In this document: positions 1 to 7,503 of the stretch, in pieces
Numbering within the stretch: position 1 is the first letter of the stretch
How the letters are laid out: each line of letters opens with the position of its first letter
Source of the DNA: Hymenobacter oligotrophus
GTDB lineage: Bacteria > Bacteroidota > Bacteroidia > Cytophagales > Hymenobacteraceae
Direction of reading: 5' to 3'
NCBI RefSeq assembly: GCF_003574965.1
Contig: NZ_CP032317.1
Location: 682,001 to 746,000, forward strand
Length of the DNA: 64,000 nucleotides
Program-made: the position numbers and the translations under genes
Notes under the pieces: model-generated
Told to the model about the DNA's origin: nothing
Seen by the model: the letters and a program-made list of their open reading frames with translations, nothing else
Databases searched by the model: none

Positions 1-564
1 TTCTTCCACGGCCACCTTCTCCTTCATGCGCTCGAGCAGGGCCACCGTGCCCGACGAATCGAGCTGGGCCAGCTGCTTGTTGATGGTTTTCGTAGCCGAG
101 CTCACCGCGGCGCGGGCCTTCAGCGTTTTCAGCTCGTTTTCCCAGGTGCCAATGGTTTGCTTCAGGGTTTGCACGTTGGCATCGAGCTGCTGCGCCGAGG
201 CTTCAAACTTTTGCTGATCAGCGGCGGCCCGCTCGGCCTGGGCTTCGTTTTCGGTTTTCTTACCTAGGGCTTCGCTGGCGAGGCGGTCGGCCTCGGCGGT
301 GGCGAGGTCGCCGCGGTGGGCGCGCTGTAGCAACAGCACCGCCTTGGTTTCGTAGTCCTGGGCTTTGGTGCGGAAGCTTGCGGCCTCGTTGCGGCTCCGG
401 ATGGCCATGGCTTTCACCTCGGCCAGGGCGTGCAAGCTTTTGTCGAGGTCCTGGCGCAAGTCGCGCAGGCCTTGCTCGGTCATCTTGATGGGGTCTTCAA
501 GCTGATCGACTGCGGAGTTGGCTTCGGCCTGACCAATTTTAAACAAGCGGGAAAAGATGTTCAT
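1..564 (-). CDS. PspA/IM30 family membrane-stress protein (C-terminus beyond window)
   Basis: 188 codons are visible, read from ATG at 564 to the window edge with no stop. The N-terminus MNIFSRLFKIGQAEANSAVD is the amphipathic helix plus linker typical of PspA/IM30/Vipp1. It is followed by EDPIKMTEQGLRDLR and a long Ala/Glu/Lys/Gln-rich coiled coil. Family members bind and remodel the inner face of stressed cytoplasmic membranes as ESCRT-III-like oligomers. The gene follows the YbjN-like gene on the same strand with a 121-bp gap that contains a CCTAGG site. Only the C-terminal helices are missing, because of the window edge. Confidence 0.9.
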   Translation of the reverse strand, partial: MNIFSRLFKIGQAEANSAVDQLEDPIKMTEQGLRDLRQDLDKSLHALAEVKAMAIRSRNEAASFRTKAQDYETKAVLLLQRAHRGDLATAEADRLASEALGKKTENEAQAERAAADQQKFEASAQQLDANVQTLKQTIGTWENELKTLKARAAVSSATKTINKQLAQLDSSGTVALLERMKEKVAVEE

Positions 565-685
565 GGCGTTACTGGGGTTGGTAGTTCGAAGGGAAAGTGA
601 GGTGACAACAAGGGCAAAGGCGCGGCCATGCCCCGGGCACCTAGGGCTGTTGGCAAACCGGCTGCGAGTAAGCTGCAGGCAGGAA

Positions 686-1108
686 TTAAGAGGCTAGCAC
701 GGGCGCGGCCACGCCGCGCGAAAACTCAATCAGCTCGTCGGAAAACTCCGTGAGCAGCAGGCTAAGCGAGTTGAGCACGGCTTCCAGCTCCGATTGGTCG
801 AGGGTTTCGATTTGCAGCGTGTCGCGGAAAATTACTTTGCGGCCCGACTCGTCGAGGGCAAAAGCCCCGTGAATGATGTCGCGGTTTTTCTGCAGCAGGC
901 GTTGGTACACCTCGCACGATGGTGTCGGCAGCTCCAGCAGGTATTGCTCCATAATCAGGAGCGGCTCGCCACAACCCAGCACCAGGTTGCGGATGCCCAG
1001 CGCCGGGTTGTCAACCACCAACACGCCGTCGTGCTCGTCGGCGTGGCGGATATCGAAACCAAGTGCCAGCAAGTAGTTCTTAACAGTAGCGAAGTAGCGG
1101 TTGGGCAT
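686..1108 (-). CDS. YbjN / CesT-like small protein
   Basis: 140 residues with no signal peptide or membrane segment. The pattern (FATVKNYLLALGFDI, then an acidic loop, VLVVDNP, LIMEQYLLELP, VYQRLLQKNR) resembles the alpha/beta fold of YbjN and type III secretion-chaperone-like (CesT/Tir chaperone) proteins. In Bacteroidota such proteins often sit next to pspA. It is upstream of the PspA gene on the same strand, so a joint role in membrane-stress response is a contextual inference. There is no evidence here for a type III secretion system. Family assignment is by pattern only. Confidence 0.6.
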   Translation of the reverse strand: MPNRYFATVKNYLLALGFDIRHADEHDGVLVVDNPALGIRNLVLGCGEPLLIMEQYLLELPTPSCEVYQRLLQKNRDIIHGAFALDESGRKVIFRDTLQIETLDQSELEAVLNSLSLLLTEFSDELIEFSRGVAAPVLAS

Positions 1109-1253
1109 ATGCGGCAGTATTGGCGGTGTGGTAGTAGCGGAAGGTAACCAAACTTAGCTGGGTTGCCAATGCTCAAAAAAGTAGCGGTGGCAGGTGGTGG
1201 TTGCGGTGTTTGTGGTAGATTTACGACGCAACATTACTGAAAGTTTTAGATGT

Positions 1254-1268
1254 GCTCAAAGTTTGAGC
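1254..1268. promoter_or_regulatory. Perfect 15-bp palindrome, likely autoregulatory operator
   Basis: GCTCAAA-G-TTTGAGC is a perfect 7+1+7 inverted repeat. It ends 19 bases before the ATG (1288) of the XRE/S24-like regulator. Its position and symmetry suggest the binding site of that dimeric helix-turn-helix protein, but binding is inferred, not shown. Confidence 0.55.
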
Positions 1269-1287
1269 GCAAAATTTTTTCGGCAGA

Positions 1288-2061
1288 ATGTCCTACATCG
1301 GAAATAATATTCGGAAGATTCGTGCAGTTAAAAAGCTGAGCCAGGCAGCTTTCGCTGAATTGTTTGGTTTGGCCCGACCAAGCGTTGGGGCCTACGAAGA
1401 AGGTCGCTCCGAGCCAAAAATGGAGACGCTGATTCAGATTGCTCAGCATTTTGGCTTATCGGTTGACTTGCTACTAACAAGAGAGCTTACCGTAAACGAC
1501 CTCTACCGTTTCGATATATTTCAGCAGGAGTTGAAGGCTGCGCCAGCGCCCGATGTGAAAGCCGAAGCCGACAAACAGGCCCACCTAACGCCGCTAGTGC
1601 CCGCCGACCGGGTGCTCGAGTACATTGTGCACCACCACAACCCGCAGTTCATCGACGAGCTAACTGCCCTTACGTTTCCGCACCGCCTCGGGCCGGCCAC
1701 GCGGGCTTTCGAACTTAGTGGGGCCGATATGCACCCCACGCTGCGCCATCACGATGTGGTGCTGTGCTGCCCCGTGGATAAGGCCGCGCCCGTGCTGCGC
1801 GTGGGCGAGGTGTACGCATTCGTGACCCAAAACCGCTTGCTGGTGCGCCGCCTGGCCGAGCGCCTGCCCGATAGCCCCGTGCTGCGCCTGCGCGCCGACA
1901 ACCCCGATTACCCCGTGCAGGAATTTGACCTGGGGCAGGCCCTGGAAATTTGGGAGGTAAAGGCCGTATTCAGCACCCACCTGCGCCCGCCGGCCGTGCT
2001 CGAAGACCGCGTAAGCAAGCTAGAGCGGCAAGTAGAAGAACTGCTAACGCGGTTGCAGTAG
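1288..2061 (+). CDS. XRE-type regulator with degenerate S24/LexA-like C-terminal domain
   Basis: 257 residues. Residues about 5-65 form an HTH_XRE domain (IRKIRAVKKLSQAAFAELF, then PSVGAYEEGRSEPKMETL). Residues about 140-230 resemble the S24 peptidase fold of LexA and CI repressors. The usual GDSM serine motif reads GADMHPT, and the catalytic lysine region reads LLVRRL, so both dyad residues appear replaced. The last 25 residues are a short coiled coil (LEDRVSKLERQVEELL). The gene stands alone with a 15-bp palindrome just upstream. Likely a DNA-binding repressor that dimerises through its C-terminal domain but cannot self-cleave. Targets other than itself are unknown. Confidence 0.8.
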   Translation: MSYIGNNIRKIRAVKKLSQAAFAELFGLARPSVGAYEEGRSEPKMETLIQIAQHFGLSVDLLLTRELTVNDLYRFDIFQQELKAAPAPDVKAEADKQAHLTPLVPADRVLEYIVHHHNPQFIDELTALTFPHRLGPATRAFELSGADMHPTLRHHDVVLCCPVDKAAPVLRVGEVYAFVTQNRLLVRRLAERLPDSPVLRLRADNPDYPVQEFDLGQALEIWEVKAVFSTHLRPPAVLEDRVSKLERQVEELLTRLQ

Positions 2062-2139
2062 CCCGGGCGGCTGTATATTTCGCGCCGCAAAACGCGCGGG
2101 CAACACGTCAGCGGCCCGCCTGCTACTCCCCACAACCGC

Positions 2140-2607
2140 ATGAGCCAACTTACCATCAGCAGCCTTGCCGACCTCGAGCAGTACGAGGGGCAAATGCTAG
2201 GCACCTCCGCGTACCACACCATCAGCCAGGAGCAAATCAACAGCTTTGCCGCCGCCACGCTCGATTTTCAGTGGATTCACACCGACGCGGAGCGCGCCCA
2301 ACGCGAGTCGCCGTTTAAGGCCACCATTGCGCACGGCTACCTCACGGTGGCGTTGTTGCCTTACCTCTGGCAGCAGATTGTGCGCATCGAGAACCTGAAG
2401 ATGCAGGTGAACTACGAAATCGAGAGCCTGCGCTTCAATCAGCCCGTGGCCGTGAACAGCGAGGTGCGCTTGTTGGCCAAGCTGTTGTCGGTGAAGAACC
2501 TACGCGGCATTGCCAAAGCGAGCATCGAGGTGATTTTGGAAGTGAAGGACAGCAAGAAGCCCGCCTACACGGGCATTGTCACCTTTCTGTACCACTTCAA
2601 CGACTAG
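2140..2607 (+). CDS. MaoC family (R)-enoyl-CoA hydratase / dehydratase
   Basis: 155 residues, a single hot-dog domain. The hydratase 2 motif is visible: FAAATLDFQWIHTD carries the catalytic Asp and His, and ATIAHGYLTVALLP is the conserved helix. Such proteins hydrate trans-2-enoyl-CoA to (R)-3-hydroxyacyl-CoA in fatty-acid metabolism. It begins 78 bp after the regulator on the same strand and is followed by a strong terminator hairpin, so it is either a single-gene unit or read with the regulator. The substrate cannot be told from sequence. Confidence 0.85.
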   Translation: MSQLTISSLADLEQYEGQMLGTSAYHTISQEQINSFAAATLDFQWIHTDAERAQRESPFKATIAHGYLTVALLPYLWQQIVRIENLKMQVNYEIESLRFNQPVAVNSEVRLLAKLLSVKNLRGIAKASIEVILEVKDSKKPAYTGIVTFLYHFND

Positions 2608-2626
2608 GTAGCTACAGCTAAATAAA

Positions 2627-2673
2627 GCAAACCGCCGGCACTTGCCTTTCGAGGTGAAGTGCCGGCGGTTTGC
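2627..2673. terminator. Terminator hairpin between convergent genes
   Basis: A 17-bp perfect stem (arms 2627-2643 and 2657-2673) is followed on the + strand by TTTTG. It separates the MaoC gene from the convergent DUF3592 gene and could serve both strands. Confidence 0.8.
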
Positions 2674-2690
2674 TTTTGTAAGAGGTGCCA

Positions 2691-2712
2691 GTAGCGTAGC
2701 CCGCGCTACATC
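2691..2712. repeat. Small REP-like palindrome (GTAGCG ... CGCTACAT family)
   Basis: GTAGCG at 2691-2696 pairs with CGCTAC at 2704-2709. The right half GCGCTACAT recurs in similar hairpins near 15561, 46857 and 51171 (the 46857 copy reads GCGCTACAA), and a related arm occurs near 4934. All are intergenic. Confidence 0.5.
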
Positions 2713-2800
2713 CATTTACCGCAAAGGTTGTCCCGCTTGAGGCGCATTGGCTGAATAGATGCCTTCAGATTTTGCGTGTTGCACAGCCCTAAGTGCCGCG

Positions 2801-3217
2801 CTACTCTTGCTCGAACAGGGGCAGATAGCCCAGTAGCTGCAAAGTCCCCACAACGAGAAAGCCCAACCCAATAACCACAGCGAAGCCAATGCCGGTCGGT
2901 TTTTCGGTGGCGAAGTCGGCATTTTCGGGGTTCTGCGGATCATAGATTACTTCTACCTCTTGGCCCACTGTGTACTTGCCGGCTTCCCCGAGCGACTCGG
3001 TATCGGTGGTGATTTGGCCGCCACCCCGGACGGAAAACTGCACCATAGAGGTAAGCAAGCCGCTGCGCGAAGGCGTTTGCCCGATGAGGGTAGCCTTGCT
3101 GCGCACGCCGCGTTGTGCGCGCGTTTGCTGACTGCGTCGAGCATACAAGCCCGTGAACATGAAGAACAGCCCCATGGCAACGAAAACAACGGACTCGACG
3201 TGGAAAGAAGGATTCAT
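2801..3217 (-). CDS. DUF3592 domain membrane protein
   Basis: 138 residues. One membrane segment lies near the N-terminus (VVFVAMGLFFMFTGLYA) and another near the C-terminus (GFAVVIGLGFLVVGTLQLLG). They flank a soluble beta domain with VQFSVRGGGQ and the signature YTVGQEVEVIYDPQNPENA, which marks the DUF3592 family. The function of the family is unknown. The gene is transcribed away from the TetR gene and converges on the MaoC gene. The start at 3217 precedes the first membrane helix by about nine residues. Confidence 0.8.
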   Translation of the reverse strand: MNPSFHVESVVFVAMGLFFMFTGLYARRSQQTRAQRGVRSKATLIGQTPSRSGLLTSMVQFSVRGGGQITTDTESLGEAGKYTVGQEVEVIYDPQNPENADFATEKPTGIGFAVVIGLGFLVVGTLQLLGYLPLFEQE

Positions 3218-3288
3218 GAGGGGAGAGGCGGAGTCAAAAACTCCGAAAGCTAGTGCCCGTCAGCAAATATTCAAGCACTAAGCTATTG

Positions 3289-3308
3289 CTTACTTACTAG
3301 TAAGTAAG
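3289..3308. promoter_or_regulatory. Perfect 20-bp TetR-type operator
   Basis: The 20-base stretch is a perfect palindrome centred between 3298 and 3299, built from CTTACTTACT and AGTAAGTAAG. It ends 14 bases before the ATG at 3323 of the TetR gene. Size, symmetry and placement are typical of a TetR-family operator for autorepression. The divergent DUF3592 gene starts 71 bases away and might also be affected. Confidence 0.75.
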
Positions 3309-3322
3309 TACGTTTGGGCGTT

Positions 3323-3916
3323 ATGTCTGCCCAAGCAACATCCTCCGCTCTCGATACCCGCACCCGCATACTTGACCTAGGCGAGCAATTTATGCTGGCC
3401 CGTGGGTTTAACGCGTTCAGCTACCAGCACATTGCCAAGGAGCTGGAGGTGAAGCCGGCGGCCATTCACTACCATTTTCCGAGCAAGGAAGACCTAGGCG
3501 TGGCCATCATTCGGCGGCAACTCAACCGCTTGCGCAAATGGCGCGGCTTACCGCGCGTAACGGAGCTTACGCCCGCGCAGCAGTTCGATGCTTTGCTCGA
3601 GGTGTACCATGGCCGCGTAACCGAACGGCAGCAGGTGTGCTTTTTCGGGGCCTTGGCCGCTGAGTTTCAGACGCTGCCCGAAGCCATGCAGCAGGAGCTG
3701 CGCACCTTCACCACGGAGCTAACCGAGTGGGTAGCTGGGGTGTTGGCCGCCGGGCGCGAAGCAGGCACCATGCACTTCAGGGGGCATCCGGTTTCGAAAG
3801 CCTCGCAGGTGCTCACCACCTTGGCCGGTGCGCTGCAGGTAGCGCGCGTGTACGATGCCCGCCAGTACGAACGCATTGTAGCGCAGCTGCGCACCGAGCT
3901 GCTGGAGCCCGCCTGA
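3323..3916 (+). CDS. TetR/AcrR family transcriptional regulator
   Basis: 197 residues from the ATG at 3323; a TTG three codons upstream is less likely. Residues about 10-58 are a TetR_N helix-turn-helix (ILDLGEQFMLARGFNAFSYQ, then KPAAIHYHFPSKEDLG). The remainder is an all-helical ligand-binding and dimerisation domain. A perfect 20-bp palindrome lies just upstream. The downstream alpha/beta hydrolase gene starts 52 bp after the stop on the same strand and is the likely co-regulated target. The ligand is unknown. Confidence 0.9.
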   Translation: MSAQATSSALDTRTRILDLGEQFMLARGFNAFSYQHIAKELEVKPAAIHYHFPSKEDLGVAIIRRQLNRLRKWRGLPRVTELTPAQQFDALLEVYHGRVTERQQVCFFGALAAEFQTLPEAMQQELRTFTTELTEWVAGVLAAGREAGTMHFRGHPVSKASQVLTTLAGALQVARVYDARQYERIVAQLRTELLEPA

Positions 3917-3968
3917 GCGCCGGCTGTGGCTTCGTAAGTAAGAAAGCGGCGCCAATGCGGCGCCCCAT

Positions 3969-4922
3969 ATGTCACCTTATAACATTACCCTAGTTATGGT
4001 GAATACGTATTCGCCCGCGTACGACCGCGCCGCGACCCTCATGCCCCCACTTGTTTCGCCTTCGGAGTTCCGGTATGCCGAGCCACCCGGCATTGGTTGG
4101 GTGCGGCTGAAGTTCCGAGTGCTTTCGGCTATTTCAACCGAACTGGCGTTTCGCGAGGCGTGGCGCATGTTCTGCACGCCGCGGCGGCTACCCCGCAAAA
4201 AGTGGGAAGAGGCTGCGCTAGCCACGGCCCGGGCTTTCCGGGTACCGTTTGAGCGGGGCTCGTTGGCCGCCTACGAGTGGAACCCCAAGGGCCAGCGCAC
4301 CGTGCTGATGGTGCACGGCTGGGAGCACCGAGCCGCCTTCTGGGGCGTGTTTGTGGATGCGCTGGTGCGCGCCGGCTACCGCGTAGTAGCCTTCGATGGG
4401 CCCGCCCACGGCGACTCCAGCACGGGCCGCCGCACCAACTTGCCGCAGTACGGCCGCGCCACCCAAACCGTAGCCAACCACCTAGGCGAGGTGTGGGCGG
4501 TGGTTAGCCACTCCTTTGGCGCCGCCACCACCGCGGGGCTGCCGGTGGTGTTCAACCAGGGCCAAGGGCTGCCTAGGCTGGTGCTGATGAGCGCCCCCGG
4601 CAACACGCCCGCCGTGGCCCAGCGCTTTGCTGATTTACTACACCTCTCGCCAAAAGTGCTGGCCCGCATGGCGCGCCACGTGCGCGAGCAGCACGGCCGC
4701 GATGCCGAGAGCTTCAGCCTAACCCAAGCCGGCCCGCGCGTGCAGGCCGAGCGCGTAATGCTGCTCCACGACTGCAACGACGACTCAGTGCCGTTCACGG
4801 AGGCGCAGGAAGTTGCCCGCAATTGGCCCGGCCTGGATTTCCGGCCCACCAATGGCCTAGGTCATAACAAGATCATGCGCGACAAAGGGGTGATTCGGCA
4901 GGTAGTGGAGTTTTTAGGGTAA
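3969..4922 (+). CDS. Alpha/beta hydrolase
   Basis: 317 residues from ATG 3969; ATGs at 3996 and 4041 are alternatives. The hydrolase core begins near residue 110 with VLMVHGWEHRAAFW (oxyanion loop), then FDGPAHGDS. The nucleophile elbow is VSHSFGAAT with Ser as nucleophile. An acidic residue lies in LLHDCNDDSVPF and a terminal His in NGLGHNKIM, completing a plausible Ser-Asp-His triad. The first 100 residues are not recognised and include an Arg/Trp-rich stretch. Likely an esterase or related hydrolase co-transcribed with the TetR gene. The substrate is unknown. Confidence 0.8.
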   Translation: MSPYNITLVMVNTYSPAYDRAATLMPPLVSPSEFRYAEPPGIGWVRLKFRVLSAISTELAFREAWRMFCTPRRLPRKKWEEAALATARAFRVPFERGSLAAYEWNPKGQRTVLMVHGWEHRAAFWGVFVDALVRAGYRVVAFDGPAHGDSSTGRRTNLPQYGRATQTVANHLGEVWAVVSHSFGAATTAGLPVVFNQGQGLPRLVLMSAPGNTPAVAQRFADLLHLSPKVLARMARHVREQHGRDAESFSLTQAGPRVQAERVMLLHDCNDDSVPFTEAQEVARNWPGLDFRPTNGLGHNKIMRDKGVIRQVVEFLG

Positions 4923-4937
4923 CTGAACGGCTGTAGA

Positions 4938-5028
4938 GCGGGCTGCAGCCCGCGTTTGCTAGCACGATTCCGTTGTTGCGTGTCCTGTTCAACGATACCG
5001 TTCTAGCAAACGCGGGCTTAAGCCCGTT
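4938..5028. repeat. Nested inverted repeat (REP/BIME-like)
   Basis: The left arm (4938-4962) contains the palindrome CGGGCTGCAGCCCG followed by CGTTTGCTAG. The right arm (5003-5026) is CTAGCAAACG followed by the palindrome CGGGCTTAAGCCCG. The two arms pair with each other and each can also fold alone. The element lies between convergent genes, is non-coding and may help end transcription from both sides. Confidence 0.65.
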
Positions 5029-5040
5029 CAAGGTGCTGCC

Positions 5041-6072
5041 CTAAATCTCCTCGTGGCCGGCTTCATCCAGCTCCCGCAGCAACTGCCGCAGGTTCTCCGG
5101 GTCTTGCACGGCTTTCTGCACTAAGTCCAGGTACTCAGCTTCGCCGCGTAGGCTGCGCTTCACTTGCCGCAACTCGGCTTCCTGTTTTTTGCCGGTACCC
5201 ATAAAGGCGTTCCGGTCGCCGAATTTCAGTTGTTGCAGGCGCAGCTTCAGCTCCGTTTGCTGTTGCTGCAGCGCCCGGGTGTAGCGCATCAGCAGCTCAT
5301 CGGATTCGGCGTCGGAGTCGCCTTGGCGGTGCTCGGCCAGTAGTTGCAGCAGGGCGTAGAGGTCGTCGGCTTCGTAGGCGCGGGTGATGCGCTGCATGCG
5401 TTCGGTTTTCTGGCGGGCCAGCTCTGGGTCGCGCTCCAGGTCGGGGTGGTTGGCGCGGGCCAGTTGGCGGTACACGGCTTTGGTACCGGCTTGCAGGCGC
5501 TTCTGGTCGGCCGCGAGTGCTCGGGCGGCGGCTTCCTGCTCGCGTTCCTGCTTTGATTTGCGCTTGCCGCGCTGGTGCGCGTGGTGCTCGGCGTGCTCGT
5601 GCCAGGTATCCGAAGCAGCTGCATGTTTGTCGTCGGCCTTAGCCGACCTAGGCTCGGCTGGGCGTTGCTGCGGGGCGTAACGGCGGATGAGCTCGGCTAC
5701 GTCTTCGCCGAAACGGTTCTGCAATGTAAGCGCATTGCGCAGCAGCAGCTCTTCGATGCGCTGCTCTTCCAGGCGGCTGAAGTAGCCGGTGGTAAGCGCG
5801 GCTTCCAGCGGTTCAAACAACGAACGGCGGGCGGCTACCACGGCATCGGCCAGCGGGCCTACCTGGCGCCAGTACTTGTTTTTGGCTTCGCGCTGGGCTT
5901 GCTCCAGCTCCTGCACCTGGTTGCGCAGGTTTTCTACGTCCTGTACTGCTTGCCGAAAGGCCTGCTGCGCCGGGGTGCCGGTGGGTTCGGGGGTTTGGCC
6001 GTGCCGGCCTACCTCGCGCTGGGTTTTGGGCGTGTGGCGGGCATCAAACTCTTCAAACTCGGGTAGGGGCAT
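5041..6072 (-). CDS. J-domain-like coiled-coil protein
   Basis: 343 residues if started at the ATG at 6072, which gives MPLPEFEEFDAR; the upstream extension is Pro/Leu-rich overlap with the deacetylase gene. The first half is charged and helical (QVQELEQAQREAKNKYWRQV). Residues about 185-245 are a DnaJ-type region with the diagnostic HPD in YRQLARANHPDLERDPELA, then helix IV. The rest is coiled coil. It overlaps the 3' end of the deacetylase gene by 20 bp, so the two are translationally coupled. HPD suggests stimulation of an Hsp70 ATPase; the client is unknown. Confidence 0.7.
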   Translation of the reverse strand: MPLPEFEEFDARHTPKTQREVGRHGQTPEPTGTPAQQAFRQAVQDVENLRNQVQELEQAQREAKNKYWRQVGPLADAVVAARRSLFEPLEAALTTGYFSRLEEQRIEELLLRNALTLQNRFGEDVAELIRRYAPQQRPAEPRSAKADDKHAAASDTWHEHAEHHAHQRGKRKSKQEREQEAAARALAADQKRLQAGTKAVYRQLARANHPDLERDPELARQKTERMQRITRAYEADDLYALLQLLAEHRQGDSDAESDELLMRYTRALQQQQTELKLRLQQLKFGDRNAFMGTGKKQEAELRQVKRSLRGEAEYLDLVQKAVQDPENLRQLLRELDEAGHEEI

Positions 6073-7051
6073 GGGCGTCGGCGGCAGCGGTAGAAGGCGA
6101 AGCAGCGGGCAAAGGTCGGCAAGAAGCGGCGCCCCACAGCGCGTAGGCCACGGCAAAGGTGTTGCAGTGGGCATCCACGATGTCGGCGATGCGCTCGGAG
6201 TAGCCGCCGCCCATGCTCACGGCCACGGGCAGCCCGAGGGTGTGGCACAGGCCGAGCACGTATTCGTCGCGGTGGCGGCAACCGGCGGGCGAGAGGGCCA
6301 GCTTGCCGAGCTTGTCGGTAGCCAGCACATCTACCCCGGCCTGGTAGAAGATAAAATTGGGTTGCACGCGCTCGATAAGGCCGGGCAGCACGGCCTGCAA
6401 CTGCCCTAGGTAAGCGGCGTCACCCATGCCTAGGGGCAGCTCCACGTCGAGGTCCGATTGCTCCTTGCGCAGCGGGTAGTTGGCGCCGGCGTGCATCGAG
6501 AAGGTGAACACCCGCGGCTCGTGCCGGAAAATAGCCGCGGTGCCGTCGCCCTGGTGCACGTCGAGGTCGACCACCAGCACCTGCCGCGCCAGGCCGTGGT
6601 GCAGTAAGTGGGCGGCGCCAATGGCAATGTCGTTGAGCACGCAAAAACCCTCGCCGCGGTTGGCAAAGGCGTGGTGGGTGCCGCCAGCGCAGTTCAGGGC
6701 CACGCCGTCGCGCAAGGCCCGCAAAGCCGATTGCAGCGTGCCCGCCGACGAGGACAAGGAACGCAGCACCAGCTGCTCGCTTTGCGGCAACCCTAGGCGG
6801 CGCACCTCGGCAGGGGAGAGCTGCAGGTCGCGCACCTTGTGCCAGTACTCGGCGGTGTGCACGCGCAGTACGTCTTCTTCGGCGCACAGGCCGGGGTCGT
6901 AAAAATCTTCGGGCGGGGCAATACCCTGCCACAGCAGCTGCTCCCGAATCAGCTCGTACTTGGCGATGGGAAAGCGGTGGCCTTGGGGTAGTGCAATGGT
7001 GTAGCGGTCGGAGGTAGCGAGGCAGGGCATGCGGGTAGGCGCTGAAGACAT
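6053..7051 (-). CDS. Histone deacetylase / acetoin-utilisation (AcuC-like) family protein
   Basis: 332 residues. Zn-hydrolase motifs appear in the order of the family: CAGGTHHAFANRGEGFCVLND (tandem His), VVDLDVHQGDGTA (Asp and His Zn ligands), TFSMHAGANYP and FYQAGVDVLATDKLG (third ligand Asp). The Tyr/Gly-rich SMGGGYS follows. Bacterial members remove acyl groups from proteins, acetylpolyamines or small molecules; the substrate here is not evident. The last 20 bp overlap the J-domain gene, forming a two-gene unit. Start at 7051 chosen; the ATG at residue 8 (MPCLATSDRY) is nearly as good. Confidence 0.85.
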   Translation of the reverse strand: MSSAPTRMPCLATSDRYTIALPQGHRFPIAKYELIREQLLWQGIAPPEDFYDPGLCAEEDVLRVHTAEYWHKVRDLQLSPAEVRRLGLPQSEQLVLRSLSSSAGTLQSALRALRDGVALNCAGGTHHAFANRGEGFCVLNDIAIGAAHLLHHGLARQVLVVDLDVHQGDGTAAIFRHEPRVFTFSMHAGANYPLRKEQSDLDVELPLGMGDAAYLGQLQAVLPGLIERVQPNFIFYQAGVDVLATDKLGKLALSPAGCRHRDEYVLGLCHTLGLPVAVSMGGGYSERIADIVDAHCNTFAVAYALWGAASCRPLPAASPSTAAADAHAPTRV

Positions 7052-7503
7052 GTAAAACGAGATTCGCCTCGCTCCGGATGAGAGTTAGGGAAGCTGCAAC
7101 GTGGTCTGTTGCACGCGCATCAGCATTAGCCAGAGAGGGCCGAATGGTGCAGGCAGCTCAGGTGAGGCTGAGAAAGCAGCAGCCGGGCATGTAGTGCCAG
7201 TGCAAAGAAAGGCTGCGCAGCTTGCTTCACTCGTGTTCTCCGTCGCGGCCAATTGCGGGTAGTGGTGGCCCAGCAAGTGGGCAACCCCAGCCAGGTATCA
7301 GCCGGCGCCAGCGGTGGGCGCAGCGAACATGCGCTAATCAAAGTGTAATAGTACAAAACCAAGTGTAAGGGTTGAGGTATGGCTCCGTATTTATACCTAA
7401 TTATGCTCGTCAATAAGTTAATTATCAGTAGGTTTAACATCCGTATGTCAGGGCGGGGTCGTAGGTTGTTACAATTTGATTTATACCAACCAAAAAACCT
7501 GAT
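7052..7503. other. 450-bp divergent intergenic region, AT-richer than surroundings
   Basis: This lies between the divergently transcribed deacetylase and ferritin-like genes. The second half is clearly AT-rich and holds two near-direct repeats, CAAAGTGTAA (7339) and CAAGTGTAA (7360). It probably carries promoters for both sides. I see no convincing gene, RNA or strict Bacteroidota -33/-7 promoter match. Confidence 0.45.
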
